Source: Pyxidicoccus sp. MSG2 (GTDB taxonomy: Bacteria > Myxococcota > Myxococcia > Myxococcales > Myxococcaceae). From it: a stretch of DNA of 64,000 nucleotides. Shown here piece after piece: positions 26,501-34,562 of this stretch; within the stretch, counting starts at the first letter, position 1; every line of letters begins with the position of its first letter. The position numbers and the translations under genes were made by a program. The DNA lies in assembly GCF_026626705.1 (NCBI RefSeq), contig NZ_JAPNKC010000001.1:7768001-7832000 (forward strand). The letters run 5' to 3'. Below the pieces are notes generated by a model. It saw only the letters and a list, made by a program, of their open reading frames with translations, did no database searches and was not told where the DNA came from.

Positions 26501-27109
26501 ACCACCCAGACAGGAGGCGGGACGTGCCAGGCGTCGCTCGCGGCCTATGACGCCTCGCGCGGGACGCCGGCCTGCGGCAACGGGTGCGGGTGTGACACGG
26601 GCACGCTGGTGACGAGCCGCGGAAGCCAGTTCCCCACCGCCGAGCCCAACCAGCCCAACGCGCTCGACGGCTGCCCGGATGGGCCCTTCGGCTTCTACCA
26701 CTTCGACGAGAGCATCGACCGCGTCGTGCTGAAGAGCGTGGACGGCGGCCCCATCACCCCGGGCAAGCAGGTGAAGGTGGACGTGACGGTGTGGTGCTAC
26801 GACGCGACGGACCGGCTCAACCTCTACTACACGACGAACCCGGCCCTCCCGCTGTGGAGCTCGCTCGCCACGGGACTGGCGTGCACCGGGAGTGGGGCGA
26901 AGACGTTCAGCCACACATTCACCGTGGGCAGCGGCGTCGGGCAGCACGCCATCCGGGCCCAGTTCGTGGAGGCCAGCAGCCCGCTGACGAGCTGCACCTT
27001 CGGCCTCTACGACGAAAACGATGACGTCGTCTTCGGTGTGGCGGCCGCCGTCGCATCGGGGCAGCCGTCGAAGTCGCCCACGCGGGGACGGGCGCGCGCG
27101 GCCCGATAG
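23552..27109 (+). CDS. Secreted zinc metallopeptidase with two fibronectin-like repeats (1185 aa)
   Basis: A signal peptide is visible (MRHPSKWVACLVLCLSAVGW, cut near 22). An FTP/PepSY-like propeptide spans about 30-300 and includes a PVRHGRLVATLNHGNLVLLG-type strand pattern. The catalytic domain has H470-E471-W-G-H474 (VFDHEWGHGMDD) and a third ligand E490 in NSSEGYADI, a zincin of the M36/M4-like gluzincin type. Its many Cys residues suggest disulfides. Two repeats near 785-890 and 893-995 share a VLDWxDVxGATSYEVQVATD core and are fibronectin/Ig-like. A beta-rich C-terminal domain follows. No MYXO-CTERM tail is present, so it is probably released to degrade extracellular protein. GGGGGGACC precedes the ATG. 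Confidence 0.85.
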   Translation: MRHPSKWVACLVLCLSAVGWALQPAQQSTLASQAFFKPELYLPISNMPLEQARSKLKGVGPSAWDDFFARNGRDFHVYLDPLTGMPSAIQGSIPLIPGTGVGNKVSLGGVQQQLGRSVGQVDEAVVADLLFKFISDNQAALGVDMLQLGEPRVTQVTDSLWQVLIPQQVDGIPVRHGRLVATLNHGNLVLLGTEAWSNVTAPTRPTLDAQQALTAGGERFGLLESPGQLWMQPALELAPLAQADAKGFGEGYRHQLVWTYGFQNPGEQERWKVTVDADTGEVLALEDDNHYLDATIKGGIYPLTSTEICTANEACGTMQVDTPMPWANTGLASPNNFTDGAGVFAYSSGTVTTTLAGKYVRVSDTCGAVSSSSTSGNVQMGGTNGQHDCTTGGGGAGNTPASRSAFYEVNRIAELARGWLPSNTWLKGQVTANVNINSTCNAFWNGSTINFYRSGGGCRNTGEIAAVFDHEWGHGMDDFDSGGALSNSSEGYADIASIYRLQASCVGYGFFHTSDRGCGKTPDGTGYNQNEAQTGAAWCNSKCSGVRDADYLAHANQTPATPQNFVCPKCSSSTGPCGRQVHCAAAPARQAAWDLVARDLQAAPFNYDSNTAFILGNKLFYQGSGNIGAWHACNCTAGTSDGCGASHGYMQWLAADDDNGNLNDGTPHMTAIHAAFNRHGIACSTPAPANSGCASGPATAPTATATGSDGQVALSWNAVPNASEYWVMKTEGYAGCDFGKAKVATVTGTSYTDGEVANDRRYCYSVVPASSSACFGRAAACVCATPGGPCTPPGVATLSLPADTAMDVALSPVLDWADVAGATSYEVQVATDGTFTTVVRSATALEASTWTVSPALANGTRYYWRVRAVNNCANGTYSSAFSFNTTETTCQPPAAPALASPGDAATGVALSPVLDWGDVSGATSYEVQVATDSAFTSVARSATGLGASTWTVSPALSANTQYFWRARAVSGCGAGNYSGAFRFTTQTGGGTCQASLAAYDASRGTPACGNGCGCDTGTLVTSRGSQFPTAEPNQPNALDGCPDGPFGFYHFDESIDRVVLKSVDGGPITPGKQVKVDVTVWCYDATDRLNLYYTTNPALPLWSSLATGLACTGSGAKTFSHTFTVGSGVGQHAIRAQFVEASSPLTSCTFGLYDENDDVVFGVAAAVASGQPSKSPTRGRARAAR

Positions 27110-27152
27110 GTCCGTCGCCGCCCGCCTCCGGCGAGCTCGAGCATGAGGAGGT

Positions 27153-27182
27153 CCCCTGAAGGACGATGCCGTCCTTCGGGGG
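27153..27182. terminator. Stem-loop between convergent genes
   Basis: CCCC-T-GAAGGACG, a 4-nt loop ATGC, then CGTCCTTC-G-GGGG form a 13-bp stem with one T-G wobble. It lies between the convergent genes ending at 27109 and 27190. There is no clear U-tract, so it may stop transcription from both sides only partly. Confidence 0.6.
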
Positions 27183-27189
27183 ACTTCCC

Positions 27190-27540
27190 TCAGGCCTTGC
27201 AGTACCAGGTGATCTGCCGCGACGTCGTCGAGTGATACACGTCGACGTACGTCGTCCCGACGTCGCACGTCGTGTATTCCGTCGAGCTTCCACACAGCCA
27301 GCGGAAGCGATTGTCGGACACGTTCACGCGCGTCGTCGTTCCGCGAGGAATGGTGACGTACGAGCCGCTGCTGTTGAGCACCTTCAGCACCGAGCTGCAC
27401 TGGTCGATCGTGGTCCCCAGCAGGATGGGCTGGGTGACGGTGTCCACCTCGGCGGTGGCGACCTCTGCGTCCTCGTTGCCCACGCCGCACCCGACCAGCA
27501 GCGTGGTGGCAGCGCACATCGCAATCATAACTCGCTTCAT
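27190..27540 (-). CDS. Small lipoprotein (116 aa)
   Basis: A short protein with a lipoprotein signal (MKRVMIAMCAATTLLVGCGV, lipobox LVGC near residue 18). After an acidic linker, the mature part ends in a small beta-rich domain with four Cys (QCSS, WLCGSS, TTCDVG, WYCKA). The pattern ITWYCKA at the C-terminus recurs in small myxobacterial secreted proteins, but I know no function. GGAGG lies 6 nt before the ATG at 27540. The longer frame upstream to 27687 has no protein character. It is divergent from the serine protease at 27778. Confidence 0.7.
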   Translation of the reverse strand: MKRVMIAMCAATTLLVGCGVGNEDAEVATAEVDTVTQPILLGTTIDQCSSVLKVLNSSGSYVTIPRGTTTRVNVSDNRFRWLCGSSTEYTTCDVGTTYVDVYHSTTSRQITWYCKA

Positions 27541-27777
27541 CGTGGCCTCCAGGGCAGGTGATGATTCACTTGCTGGCGTCGGCGGAGAGCACGGCACATG
27601 CCAGCGGGTGGACGACACGGCGCCACTGGGAAGGGGGAAGCCGGGCATGCAGACATTGCCTGGAATGGCCGGCAGGTCTTGCCTCATGGGCCGGCAATCC
27701 CTGCCGGGGGGACTGCTGGCGCGCTATGGTCTCTCGCGGACCTGGCGCGGCGGCGCGGAGCAGGTGGCAGCGGGGAC

Positions 27778-29607
27778 ATGGCGAAGATGTCGGATTCGGT
27801 CGAGGTGAGGTGCCTCCGGTGTGGTGCGCCGGATGCAGGGGAGCGTGCGCGCTGCGTCTGTGGTGCCAGCCTCTTGATGGATGTGGTGCTGAAGGGCGCC
27901 ATGGTGGACGAGCGCCAGCGCTTCGGGCTCGCGAGAGCGCTGGCCCTGCTCGGCCCTCCGGCGCCCTCGTTCTCCGAGGCCCGGGTGGCGCTGGCGATTC
28001 CGGGCAACCGCGTGGTGCGCGGCGTCTCCAGCGCCTTCGCGCAGAAGCTCCTGGCGGTGCTCTCCGCGCATGGCGCCGACGCGTACCTCCAGCCCTCGGA
28101 GCTGCCCGAGGCCGCTGCGCCCCGGCGCTCCTCGCGAGCGGCCCTCGCCGCGGCGCTCGGCGTCCTCGTGCTGGGCGGCGTGGCGTTCGGAGCCTGGGCG
28201 ACCCGCTCGCCCAGGCTTCGGCAGCTCTCCGGCTGGGAACCGGGCACCTCCGCGCAGGAGGCCGTGAAGGCTCCCGAGGAGGGCACCCTCTCCACGCAGG
28301 ACATCGCCAGGCTCGCCTCGCCTGGCACGGTGAGCCTGCGGTGCGAGGGCAAGACGGGCTCCGGCTTCTTCGTGGACGCGGAGTTGGTGCTGACCAATGA
28401 GCACGTGGTCTGCCCGGCCGGGAAGATGATGACGGTGATGTTGCCGGACGGGCGCCAGCTCCTCGGGGAGACGCTGAAGACCGACGTGGACCTGGACCTC
28501 GCCACCGTACGCGTGGTGGGGGCCAAGGCGGCGCCGCTGAGGGTGGGCGACGTCACGCGCCTGGAGCCGGGAGACAGGCTCGTCTTCATCGGCAGCCCCA
28601 AGGGGCTGGACTTCACCGTGCACGAGGGGAAGGTGGGCTTCGTGGGCCGGGAGTACCTGGGCAACGGGTACGTGCAGTTCAACGCGTCGGTGAATCCTGG
28701 CAACAGCGGCGGGCCGCTGCTCGACGGGCGCGGCGAGGTGGTGGGCGTCGTCTCCATGAAGGTCAACGACGCGGACGGCATGGGGCTGGCGCTGCCCATC
28801 CCGTATGCCAGCAAGCTCATCACCGTCCCCACCACGCCCGAGTCGACGGCGCGCTGGGATGCGCTGCTGGCGCGGGTGTCGCGCGACGAGCAGCGGGAAA
28901 TCCAGCGCTACCAGCAGGAGACGGCGGAGCCGGTGCTCCTGTCGGTCCGCCGCGTCGAGCAGCTCGGCCTGGTGGCGTTGCTCATCGAGCGCTTCGACGC
29001 GCCCCCGCGCCGCGTGGTGCGCCGGATGGAGCTGGAGTCCGAAGGGCAGAAGTGCTCGCTGACGGTGGACTTCGAGTACTGGCGGCCGGTGCGCGACACG
29101 ATGTCCGCGGCGGAGGACTCGCGGCGCCTGCGCTGGTTCGCGGCGCGAGGACTGTCGGAGGGCATCCACGTGGGCGCGGCGCGGCTGCCGGTGGAGGACT
29201 GCTCGCTCACCGGGGCGGGGAATGCCTCGCTGAAGCTGGAGGGCGCGGGTGCGCAGGCCGAGCGCTTCGACGTCCCGATGAAGGACTTCCACGCTTCGCG
29301 TGAGGACTGGAAGCGCAACAAGGGCGGCATCCAGATATGGCAGCAGAGCCTCTGGCAGCGGCGCGAGGAGGCGGACCGCTCCCGGCAGGAGGCCGACGAG
29401 TGGCGCAACAACTTCAGCCGGGCGCGGTCCCGCATCGCCACGCTGGAGGAGGAGAAGCGCAAGCTGCTGGCGGCCGAGGCCGCCGGAGGCCCCTCCACCA
29501 AGCGGCGCTGGGAGGTGGAGGTGGAGCTGAAGCTCGCCCAGGGGCAGCTCGCGGACCTGGAGCGGTACGCCACCGAGAAGCGCGTGCCCGCCGCGTGGCG
29601 GCAGTAG
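27778..29607 (+). CDS. Membrane-anchored HtrA-like serine protease with N-terminal zinc ribbon (609 aa)
   Basis: Residues 12-26 hold two CxC-type knuckles (CLRCGAP and CVCGAS), a zinc ribbon. A regulatory-like segment follows and then one membrane helix (ALAAALGVLVLGGVAFGAWA, near 120-140). The trypsin-fold domain has H209 (LTNEHVVCP), D240 (DLDLATVRV) and S310 (NPGNSGGPLL), the HtrA/DegP triad, but no PDZ domain is visible. Residues 420-610 include a beta-rich region and a charged coiled coil (RIATLEEEKRKLLAAE). The order zinc ribbon, membrane helix, protease places the catalytic domain in the periplasm. The ATG at 27778 is preceded by a modest GGGGA; a second ATG at 27787 is an alternative. 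Confidence 0.8.
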   Translation: MAKMSDSVEVRCLRCGAPDAGERARCVCGASLLMDVVLKGAMVDERQRFGLARALALLGPPAPSFSEARVALAIPGNRVVRGVSSAFAQKLLAVLSAHGADAYLQPSELPEAAAPRRSSRAALAAALGVLVLGGVAFGAWATRSPRLRQLSGWEPGTSAQEAVKAPEEGTLSTQDIARLASPGTVSLRCEGKTGSGFFVDAELVLTNEHVVCPAGKMMTVMLPDGRQLLGETLKTDVDLDLATVRVVGAKAAPLRVGDVTRLEPGDRLVFIGSPKGLDFTVHEGKVGFVGREYLGNGYVQFNASVNPGNSGGPLLDGRGEVVGVVSMKVNDADGMGLALPIPYASKLITVPTTPESTARWDALLARVSRDEQREIQRYQQETAEPVLLSVRRVEQLGLVALLIERFDAPPRRVVRRMELESEGQKCSLTVDFEYWRPVRDTMSAAEDSRRLRWFAARGLSEGIHVGAARLPVEDCSLTGAGNASLKLEGAGAQAERFDVPMKDFHASREDWKRNKGGIQIWQQSLWQRREEADRSRQEADEWRNNFSRARSRIATLEEEKRKLLAAEAAGGPSTKRRWEVEVELKLAQGQLADLERYATEKRVPAAWRQ

Positions 29608-29847
29608 GGCTCGCCGTCGGCTCCGGTAGTCCACGAGAGTGATGGCGTTGGCCGCTTCCCGAGTTCGGGATGCAGCGGCTCCTGGATGGACTCGCCGTGT
29701 GGCTCGAGGCGCCGCGGCGCCATGCCCGCCCTGGACGTGGGAGCTCGCACTCACGGTGATAGGAATTGTCGTCAATTCATGGATTGTCTTCGCTTGGAGG
29801 CATGGCGCGACGTGTCGTGTGCCAGTTCTCCAGGGTCCGCGCGTATC

Positions 29848-29863
29848 TCTAGAAGGCTCTAGA
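29848..29863 (+). promoter_or_regulatory. Two TCTAGA palindromes 10 bp apart upstream of fungalysin
   Basis: TCTAGA occurs at 29848 and 29858, one helical turn apart, just before the AGAGGGGG ribosome site of the gene at 29877. The paralogous gene at 38004 keeps a similar CGTATCTC-CTAGAG string upstream. Possible regulator site or mRNA leader structure. The 269 bp from 29608 to 29876 hold no gene. Confidence 0.3.
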
Positions 29864-29876
29864 AAGAGGGGGCAAC

Positions 29877-32800
29877 GTGACGCGTGGCCAGCTGGCGTTG
29901 ATGACATTCATTGTGGCGGTGGTGGCACGTCCCGCGTCCGCCGCCCGGGAGCTTCCGACGGTGGATGCCTTTGCGCGCGTCCCCCCGTCCGGGAGCGAGC
30001 CGAGCGCCCGGGAGCGAGCGAAGGGCGTCGACGTCGTCCACGAGGAGCCCCGGCTCGGAGTGCCCACCTTCGTCTGGGGTGTGCGTCCCGCGCAGGCCAG
30101 CGCGAAGAGCCTCCAGCCGGCGACGCCCGAGCAGGCGGAGCAAGCGGCGCGGAAGTACCTGGACCAGCAGGCCGGGCTGTACCGGCTGGGCAGCACCGAC
30201 GCGCCCCACCTTCCGGTCAAGGACGTCCACCGCACGCGCAAGGGCGCGAGCATCGTCACCTTCGGGCAGGAGGTGGAAGGCATCGAGGTCTTCCGCCAGT
30301 CGCTGAAGGTGCTGCTGGACTCGGACAGCCAGCTCGTCGCCATGTCCGGCTACCTGAGCCCGGTGGCCTCCACCTCGCGGTTCGACAAGAGCGCTCCGGC
30401 CTTCACGCTGGAGCCGCGCGAGGCCATTGCCCTGGCCTGGAAGGACCTGCACGGAGACCTGCTCCCCGCGGTGAGCCTGACGCCCACGGGGCGTGCCCAG
30501 GGCGCCTACAGCCACTACGCGCTCACCCCGGGGCCGAGGACGGTGGTGTTCTCCTCGCCCGCGCGCGTGAAGAGGGTGTTCTTCCCGCTGCCCGACGTGC
30601 TGGTGCCCGCGTACTACGTGGAGCTGGACACCACGCCCGTCACCTCGACGGATGGAGACCGGTACGCCTACGTCATCTCCGCAGCGGACGGCCAGGTGCT
30701 CTACCGGCACGACCTGTCCTCGCACCAGAGCTACACCTACCGCGTGTGGGCGGACACCCAGAGTCCCTACCTTCCCCATGACGGCCCGCAGGGCACCGCG
30801 GGCTCGCCGCACCCCACGGGCCTGCCAGACGGCTACCAGGCGCCCTTCGTCGCGCCCAACCTGGTGACGCTGCGGAACGCGCCCTTCAGCCGCAATGACC
30901 CGTGGCTGCCCGCGGGGGCGACGCAGACGACGGGCAACAACGTGGAGGCCTATGCCGACCTCGCCTCTCCCGACGGCTTCGGCCCGGGCGACCTGCGCGG
31001 CACCCTCGGTGGCTCGGGCGTCTTCGGCGACGGCTACGACTTCACGCTCGCGCCGAGCGCCACGGATGCACAGCAGACGAGCCCGGTGGTGCAGCTCTTC
31101 TACGTCACCAACTTCCTGCACGACTGGTTCTACGACTCCGGCTTCGACGAGGCGGCGGGCAACGCGCAGGCCGACAACCACGGCCGAGGGGGCATCGAGG
31201 GAGACAGCCTCCTCGCCGAGAGCCAGGACTTCCTCGGCCGCAACGGCCCGAACATGTCCACGCCCGCGGACGGCGCGCGGCCCCGGATGGAGCTGCAGGT
31301 CTTCGATACGCGCGGGGTCCGGGCCGCAGACGTATTTGGGGAGACGATGATGGGCCGCTATAAACTGGGCGGTGCCACCTTCGGGCCCCAGCAGTTCAAC
31401 GTCCTGGGCTTCGTCGTCATGGCCCAGGATGGTGTGGCGGGTCCCGGTGGCAGCACGACGGATGCGTGCGAGCCGCTGACCAATGCCGCCGCGGTGGCCG
31501 GAGAAATCGCACTCGCGAACCGGGGGGGCTGTGACTACACCGTGCAGGCCGCCACCGCCCAGGCGGCCGGCGCCTTGGCGCTCGTCATCGCCAACGACGG
31601 GTTCAATCTGCCGGAGTTCGAGATGTACGGCCGGGATCCTTCCATCACCATCCCCGTCGTCTCCGTATCCTATGGCGTGGGGTCGTCCCTGGCTCGGAGC
31701 AGCAAGAATACCAACGTGACGCTCATCCGGCAGGGGGCGGACCGCGACGGCGCGCTCGACAACACCCTCGTCGCCCACGAGTGGGCGCACTACATGTCCA
31801 GCCGCCTCGTCGGTGACGCCAACGGCCTGACGAACAACCAGGGCCGCAGCCTGGGCGAGGGCTGGAGCGACTTCGCGGCGCTGTTGATGATGGTCCGTGA
31901 GGGAGATGCCCAGTCGTTCTCCAACGATGACTGGAGCGGCGTCTACGCGCAGGGCGCCCACGTCGACAGCGGTGGTGAGAACCAGGGCTATTACTGGGGC
32001 AGCCGGCGCTACCCGTACAGCACCAACCCGCGGAAGAACCCGCTCACCTTCCGTCATCTCCAGAAGAACGTCGCCCTGCCTGGCGACATCCCGGTGAGCT
32101 TCGGCAGCTTCGGCAATACCAACGCGGAGATTCACTCCTCGGGCGAGGTGTGGGCGGTGATGCTGTGGGAGTGCTACGCCGCGCTGCTGCGGGACAAGCA
32201 GCGGCTCACCTTCGCCCAGGCCCAGCAGCGGATGAAGGACTACCTCGTCGCGTCGATGAAGCTCACCCCCAACGCGCCCACCTTCCTGGAGGCGCGCGAC
32301 GCGCTGCTCGCGGTGGCCTACACCCAGGACACGGCGGACTACCTCCTCTTCGCACGGGCCTTCGCGAAGCGCGGCGCCGGGTCGCGGGCCGTCGCGCCTC
32401 CTCGGGATTCGACGGACCATGCCGGGGTGGTGGAGAGCTTCGACATCGGCAAGGACGTGGTCCTGGTCAGCGCGGAGGTGGTCGAGCAGGTGGGGACGAC
32501 GGCGTCATGTGACGATGACGGGGCGCTCGACACCGGAGAGACGGCGCTCGTGCGGATGACCTTCCGCAACAACGGCATCGCCCGGCTGACGCAGACGAGC
32601 GTGACGCTCTCCAGCGACATTGCGAACCTGTCCTTCCCCCAGGGGGCGACGGTGTCCGTGCCGCCCACCGATCCGCTCGAGCTCGTCACCCTGGAGGTGC
32701 CGATCCGGCTCTCCGGCCCGGCCACTCCGGGCATCCTTCACCTGACGCTGACGTACCGGGACGCGGAGCAGACGTTCCCGAAGGACCAGAAGCAGATGCT

Positions 32801-34400
32801 GGTGCTGCGGGTGAACACGGACGAGCTGCCGGGCACGGGCACCGTGGAGACGGGGGACACGTTGAGCTCGCCGTGGCTCCGCGTCGCTTCGCCGGGCGCC
32901 CTCCCGTGGACGCGCGAGCAGGCTCTGAACGACCCGAACGGGTTCTTCCACGGCCCGGACAAGGACGGTGTCTCGGACATCTCCCTGGTCTCGCCGCCGC
33001 TCCAGCTCTCGGCGACGGCGGCCTTTCGCTTCACCTTCCAGCACCGCTTCCTCTTTGAATCCGGCGACGGAGGCATCCTCGAGCTGAGCGAGGACGACGG
33101 AGCGACCTGGACGGACCTCGGCGAGTTCCTGAACCCCCGCCCCAACGGATACGTGAGCGAGAGTGAAGGGAATCCCATCGGGGGCCGGATGGCCTACAAC
33201 GTCCAGAGCGAGCGCTACCCGGCGTTCATCCCGGTCGTCGCCGACCTCGGCACCGCCCATGCCGGGAAGACGGTGCGCATCCGCTTCCGCATCGGTACGG
33301 ACCGGACTGTCGGCGAGAAGGGCTGGGACGTGGACGACATCCGGTTCGAGGGGCTGGTGAACACCCCGTTCACGACGTTCGTCCCCCACCTGGGCCAGTG
33401 CATCAACCGGGCGCCCGTGGCGAACGCGGGGCCCTCGCAGACGCTCAGCGAGGGACGCCAGGTGACGCTCTCGGGTAGCGGCATGGACCCCGAGGGCGCC
33501 GCGCTGACCTACGCGTGGACGCAGACGGCGGGCCCGCAGGTGGTGCTCAGCAGCACGAGCGTGCCGGCGCCCACCTTCACCGCGCCGGAGGTGACGCAGG
33601 CCACGGACCTCACCTTCGAGCTGCGGGTCAACGACGGGGTGAGCACGAGCGCTCCGTCCGCGGTGACGGTGCGGGTGAGGAACTTCACCGCGGGGAATCA
33701 GGCGCCGGTGGCCGGCGCGTCACCGGCCGCCCCCGTGAACAAGGGGACACGCGTGACGCTCGTGGGGAGCGGCACGGACCCCGAGGGCGTCGCGCTCACC
33801 TACGCGTGGACGCAGGTGGGCGGCCCCGCCGTCACCTTGACGGACGCCACCGCTCCGAGCGCGGGCTTCATGGCGCCGCAGGTCGACTCCGACACGGAGC
33901 TGTCCTTCCAGCTCGTCGTCAGTGATGGAGAGCTGGACAGCGCGCCCGTCGTGGTGACGGTGCTCGTCTGGGGTACCTTCAATGCGCTGCCGGTGGCCCA
34001 GGCGGGTGAGGACCCGAGCGTCGACGAGGGCGCGCAGGTGACGCTCAGCGGCGAGGGCTCGACGGACCCGGACGGCACCGCCCTGACGTATGCCTGGACG
34101 CAGGTGGACGGCCCCGCCGTGGACCTCACGGTGGACGGCGCGAATGCCACGTTCACCGCCCCCTCGGTGGACGGGGACACGGAGCTCTCCTTCCAGCTCG
34201 AGGTGACGGATGCCCGGGGAGGGCTCAGCGAGGACACGGTGAAGGTGCGCGTGGCGGACGTGCCCGCGCAGGACACGGGCTGTGGCTGCTCCGCGGGGCA
34301 GGAGGGCTCCGTGCCCGGGGCCGTCGTCATGCTGCTCGCGGCGCTCGGCTTCGCGATGCGGCGTCCCCGCGCGCGGGCCGTGGCGGTTCCGAAGCACTGA
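29877..34400 (+). CDS. M36 fungalysin-type metalloprotease with MYXO-CTERM tail (1507 aa)
   Basis: The GTG start has AGAGGGGG upstream. The signal peptide ends near ASA-ARE (residue 22). An FTP propeptide (about 60-290) contains HRTRKGASIVTFGQEVEGIE. The M36 catalytic domain is zinc-binding through H634-E635-x2-H638 (LVAHEWAHYMS) and E661 (SLGEGWSDF). A PA domain is inserted ahead of it (about 520-610, CDYTVQAATAQAAGALALVI). After about residue 860 come beta-sandwich regions and three PKD-like repeats with the NRAPVANAGPSQT / LTYAWTQ pattern. The C-terminus has CGCS, a hydrophobic segment and RRPRARA: a MYXO-CTERM surface-sorting signal. It probably digests protein at the cell surface or in outer-membrane vesicles. 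It is a paralog of 38004-42041. Confidence 0.92.
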   Translation: MTRGQLALMTFIVAVVARPASAARELPTVDAFARVPPSGSEPSARERAKGVDVVHEEPRLGVPTFVWGVRPAQASAKSLQPATPEQAEQAARKYLDQQAGLYRLGSTDAPHLPVKDVHRTRKGASIVTFGQEVEGIEVFRQSLKVLLDSDSQLVAMSGYLSPVASTSRFDKSAPAFTLEPREAIALAWKDLHGDLLPAVSLTPTGRAQGAYSHYALTPGPRTVVFSSPARVKRVFFPLPDVLVPAYYVELDTTPVTSTDGDRYAYVISAADGQVLYRHDLSSHQSYTYRVWADTQSPYLPHDGPQGTAGSPHPTGLPDGYQAPFVAPNLVTLRNAPFSRNDPWLPAGATQTTGNNVEAYADLASPDGFGPGDLRGTLGGSGVFGDGYDFTLAPSATDAQQTSPVVQLFYVTNFLHDWFYDSGFDEAAGNAQADNHGRGGIEGDSLLAESQDFLGRNGPNMSTPADGARPRMELQVFDTRGVRAADVFGETMMGRYKLGGATFGPQQFNVLGFVVMAQDGVAGPGGSTTDACEPLTNAAAVAGEIALANRGGCDYTVQAATAQAAGALALVIANDGFNLPEFEMYGRDPSITIPVVSVSYGVGSSLARSSKNTNVTLIRQGADRDGALDNTLVAHEWAHYMSSRLVGDANGLTNNQGRSLGEGWSDFAALLMMVREGDAQSFSNDDWSGVYAQGAHVDSGGENQGYYWGSRRYPYSTNPRKNPLTFRHLQKNVALPGDIPVSFGSFGNTNAEIHSSGEVWAVMLWECYAALLRDKQRLTFAQAQQRMKDYLVASMKLTPNAPTFLEARDALLAVAYTQDTADYLLFARAFAKRGAGSRAVAPPRDSTDHAGVVESFDIGKDVVLVSAEVVEQVGTTASCDDDGALDTGETALVRMTFRNNGIARLTQTSVTLSSDIANLSFPQGATVSVPPTDPLELVTLEVPIRLSGPATPGILHLTLTYRDAEQTFPKDQKQMLVLRVNTDELPGTGTVETGDTLSSPWLRVASPGALPWTREQALNDPNGFFHGPDKDGVSDISLVSPPLQLSATAAFRFTFQHRFLFESGDGGILELSEDDGATWTDLGEFLNPRPNGYVSESEGNPIGGRMAYNVQSERYPAFIPVVADLGTAHAGKTVRIRFRIGTDRTVGEKGWDVDDIRFEGLVNTPFTTFVPHLGQCINRAPVANAGPSQTLSEGRQVTLSGSGMDPEGAALTYAWTQTAGPQVVLSSTSVPAPTFTAPEVTQATDLTFELRVNDGVSTSAPSAVTVRVRNFTAGNQAPVAGASPAAPVNKGTRVTLVGSGTDPEGVALTYAWTQVGGPAVTLTDATAPSAGFMAPQVDSDTELSFQLVVSDGELDSAPVVVTVLVWGTFNALPVAQAGEDPSVDEGAQVTLSGEGSTDPDGTALTYAWTQVDGPAVDLTVDGANATFTAPSVDGDTELSFQLEVTDARGGLSEDTVKVRVADVPAQDTGCGCSAGQEGSVPGAVVMLLAALGFAMRRPRARAVAVPKH

Positions 34401-34412
34401 CGTCAGTGGGGA

Positions 34413-34440
34413 CGCGCCGGGCGGAGCAAGACCCGGCGCG
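34413..34440 (+). terminator. Terminator hairpin after first fungalysin gene
   Basis: CGCGCCGGG at 34413 pairs with CCCGGCGCG at 34432, with a 10-nt loop. The same hairpin and flanks occur after the paralogous gene at 42054-42081, so it was duplicated with the gene. No strong U-tract follows. Confidence 0.65.
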
Positions 34441-34562
34441 CCGTGCCCACGGGCTCCTCCCTTGCTGTGTTGCTCGAAACACCCGCGAGCCACCGGGTAC
34501 TGGACGCGGGAACACGCACTCACAGTAGAATGGGGAAGTCTCGAAAAAGGGGGGCAGTCGAA

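Noticed and set aside
27669..27707. Inverted repeat CCGGCAGG / CCTGCCGG between divergent genes
   Set aside because: Only 8 bp and made of common GC words; too weak to list as a site.
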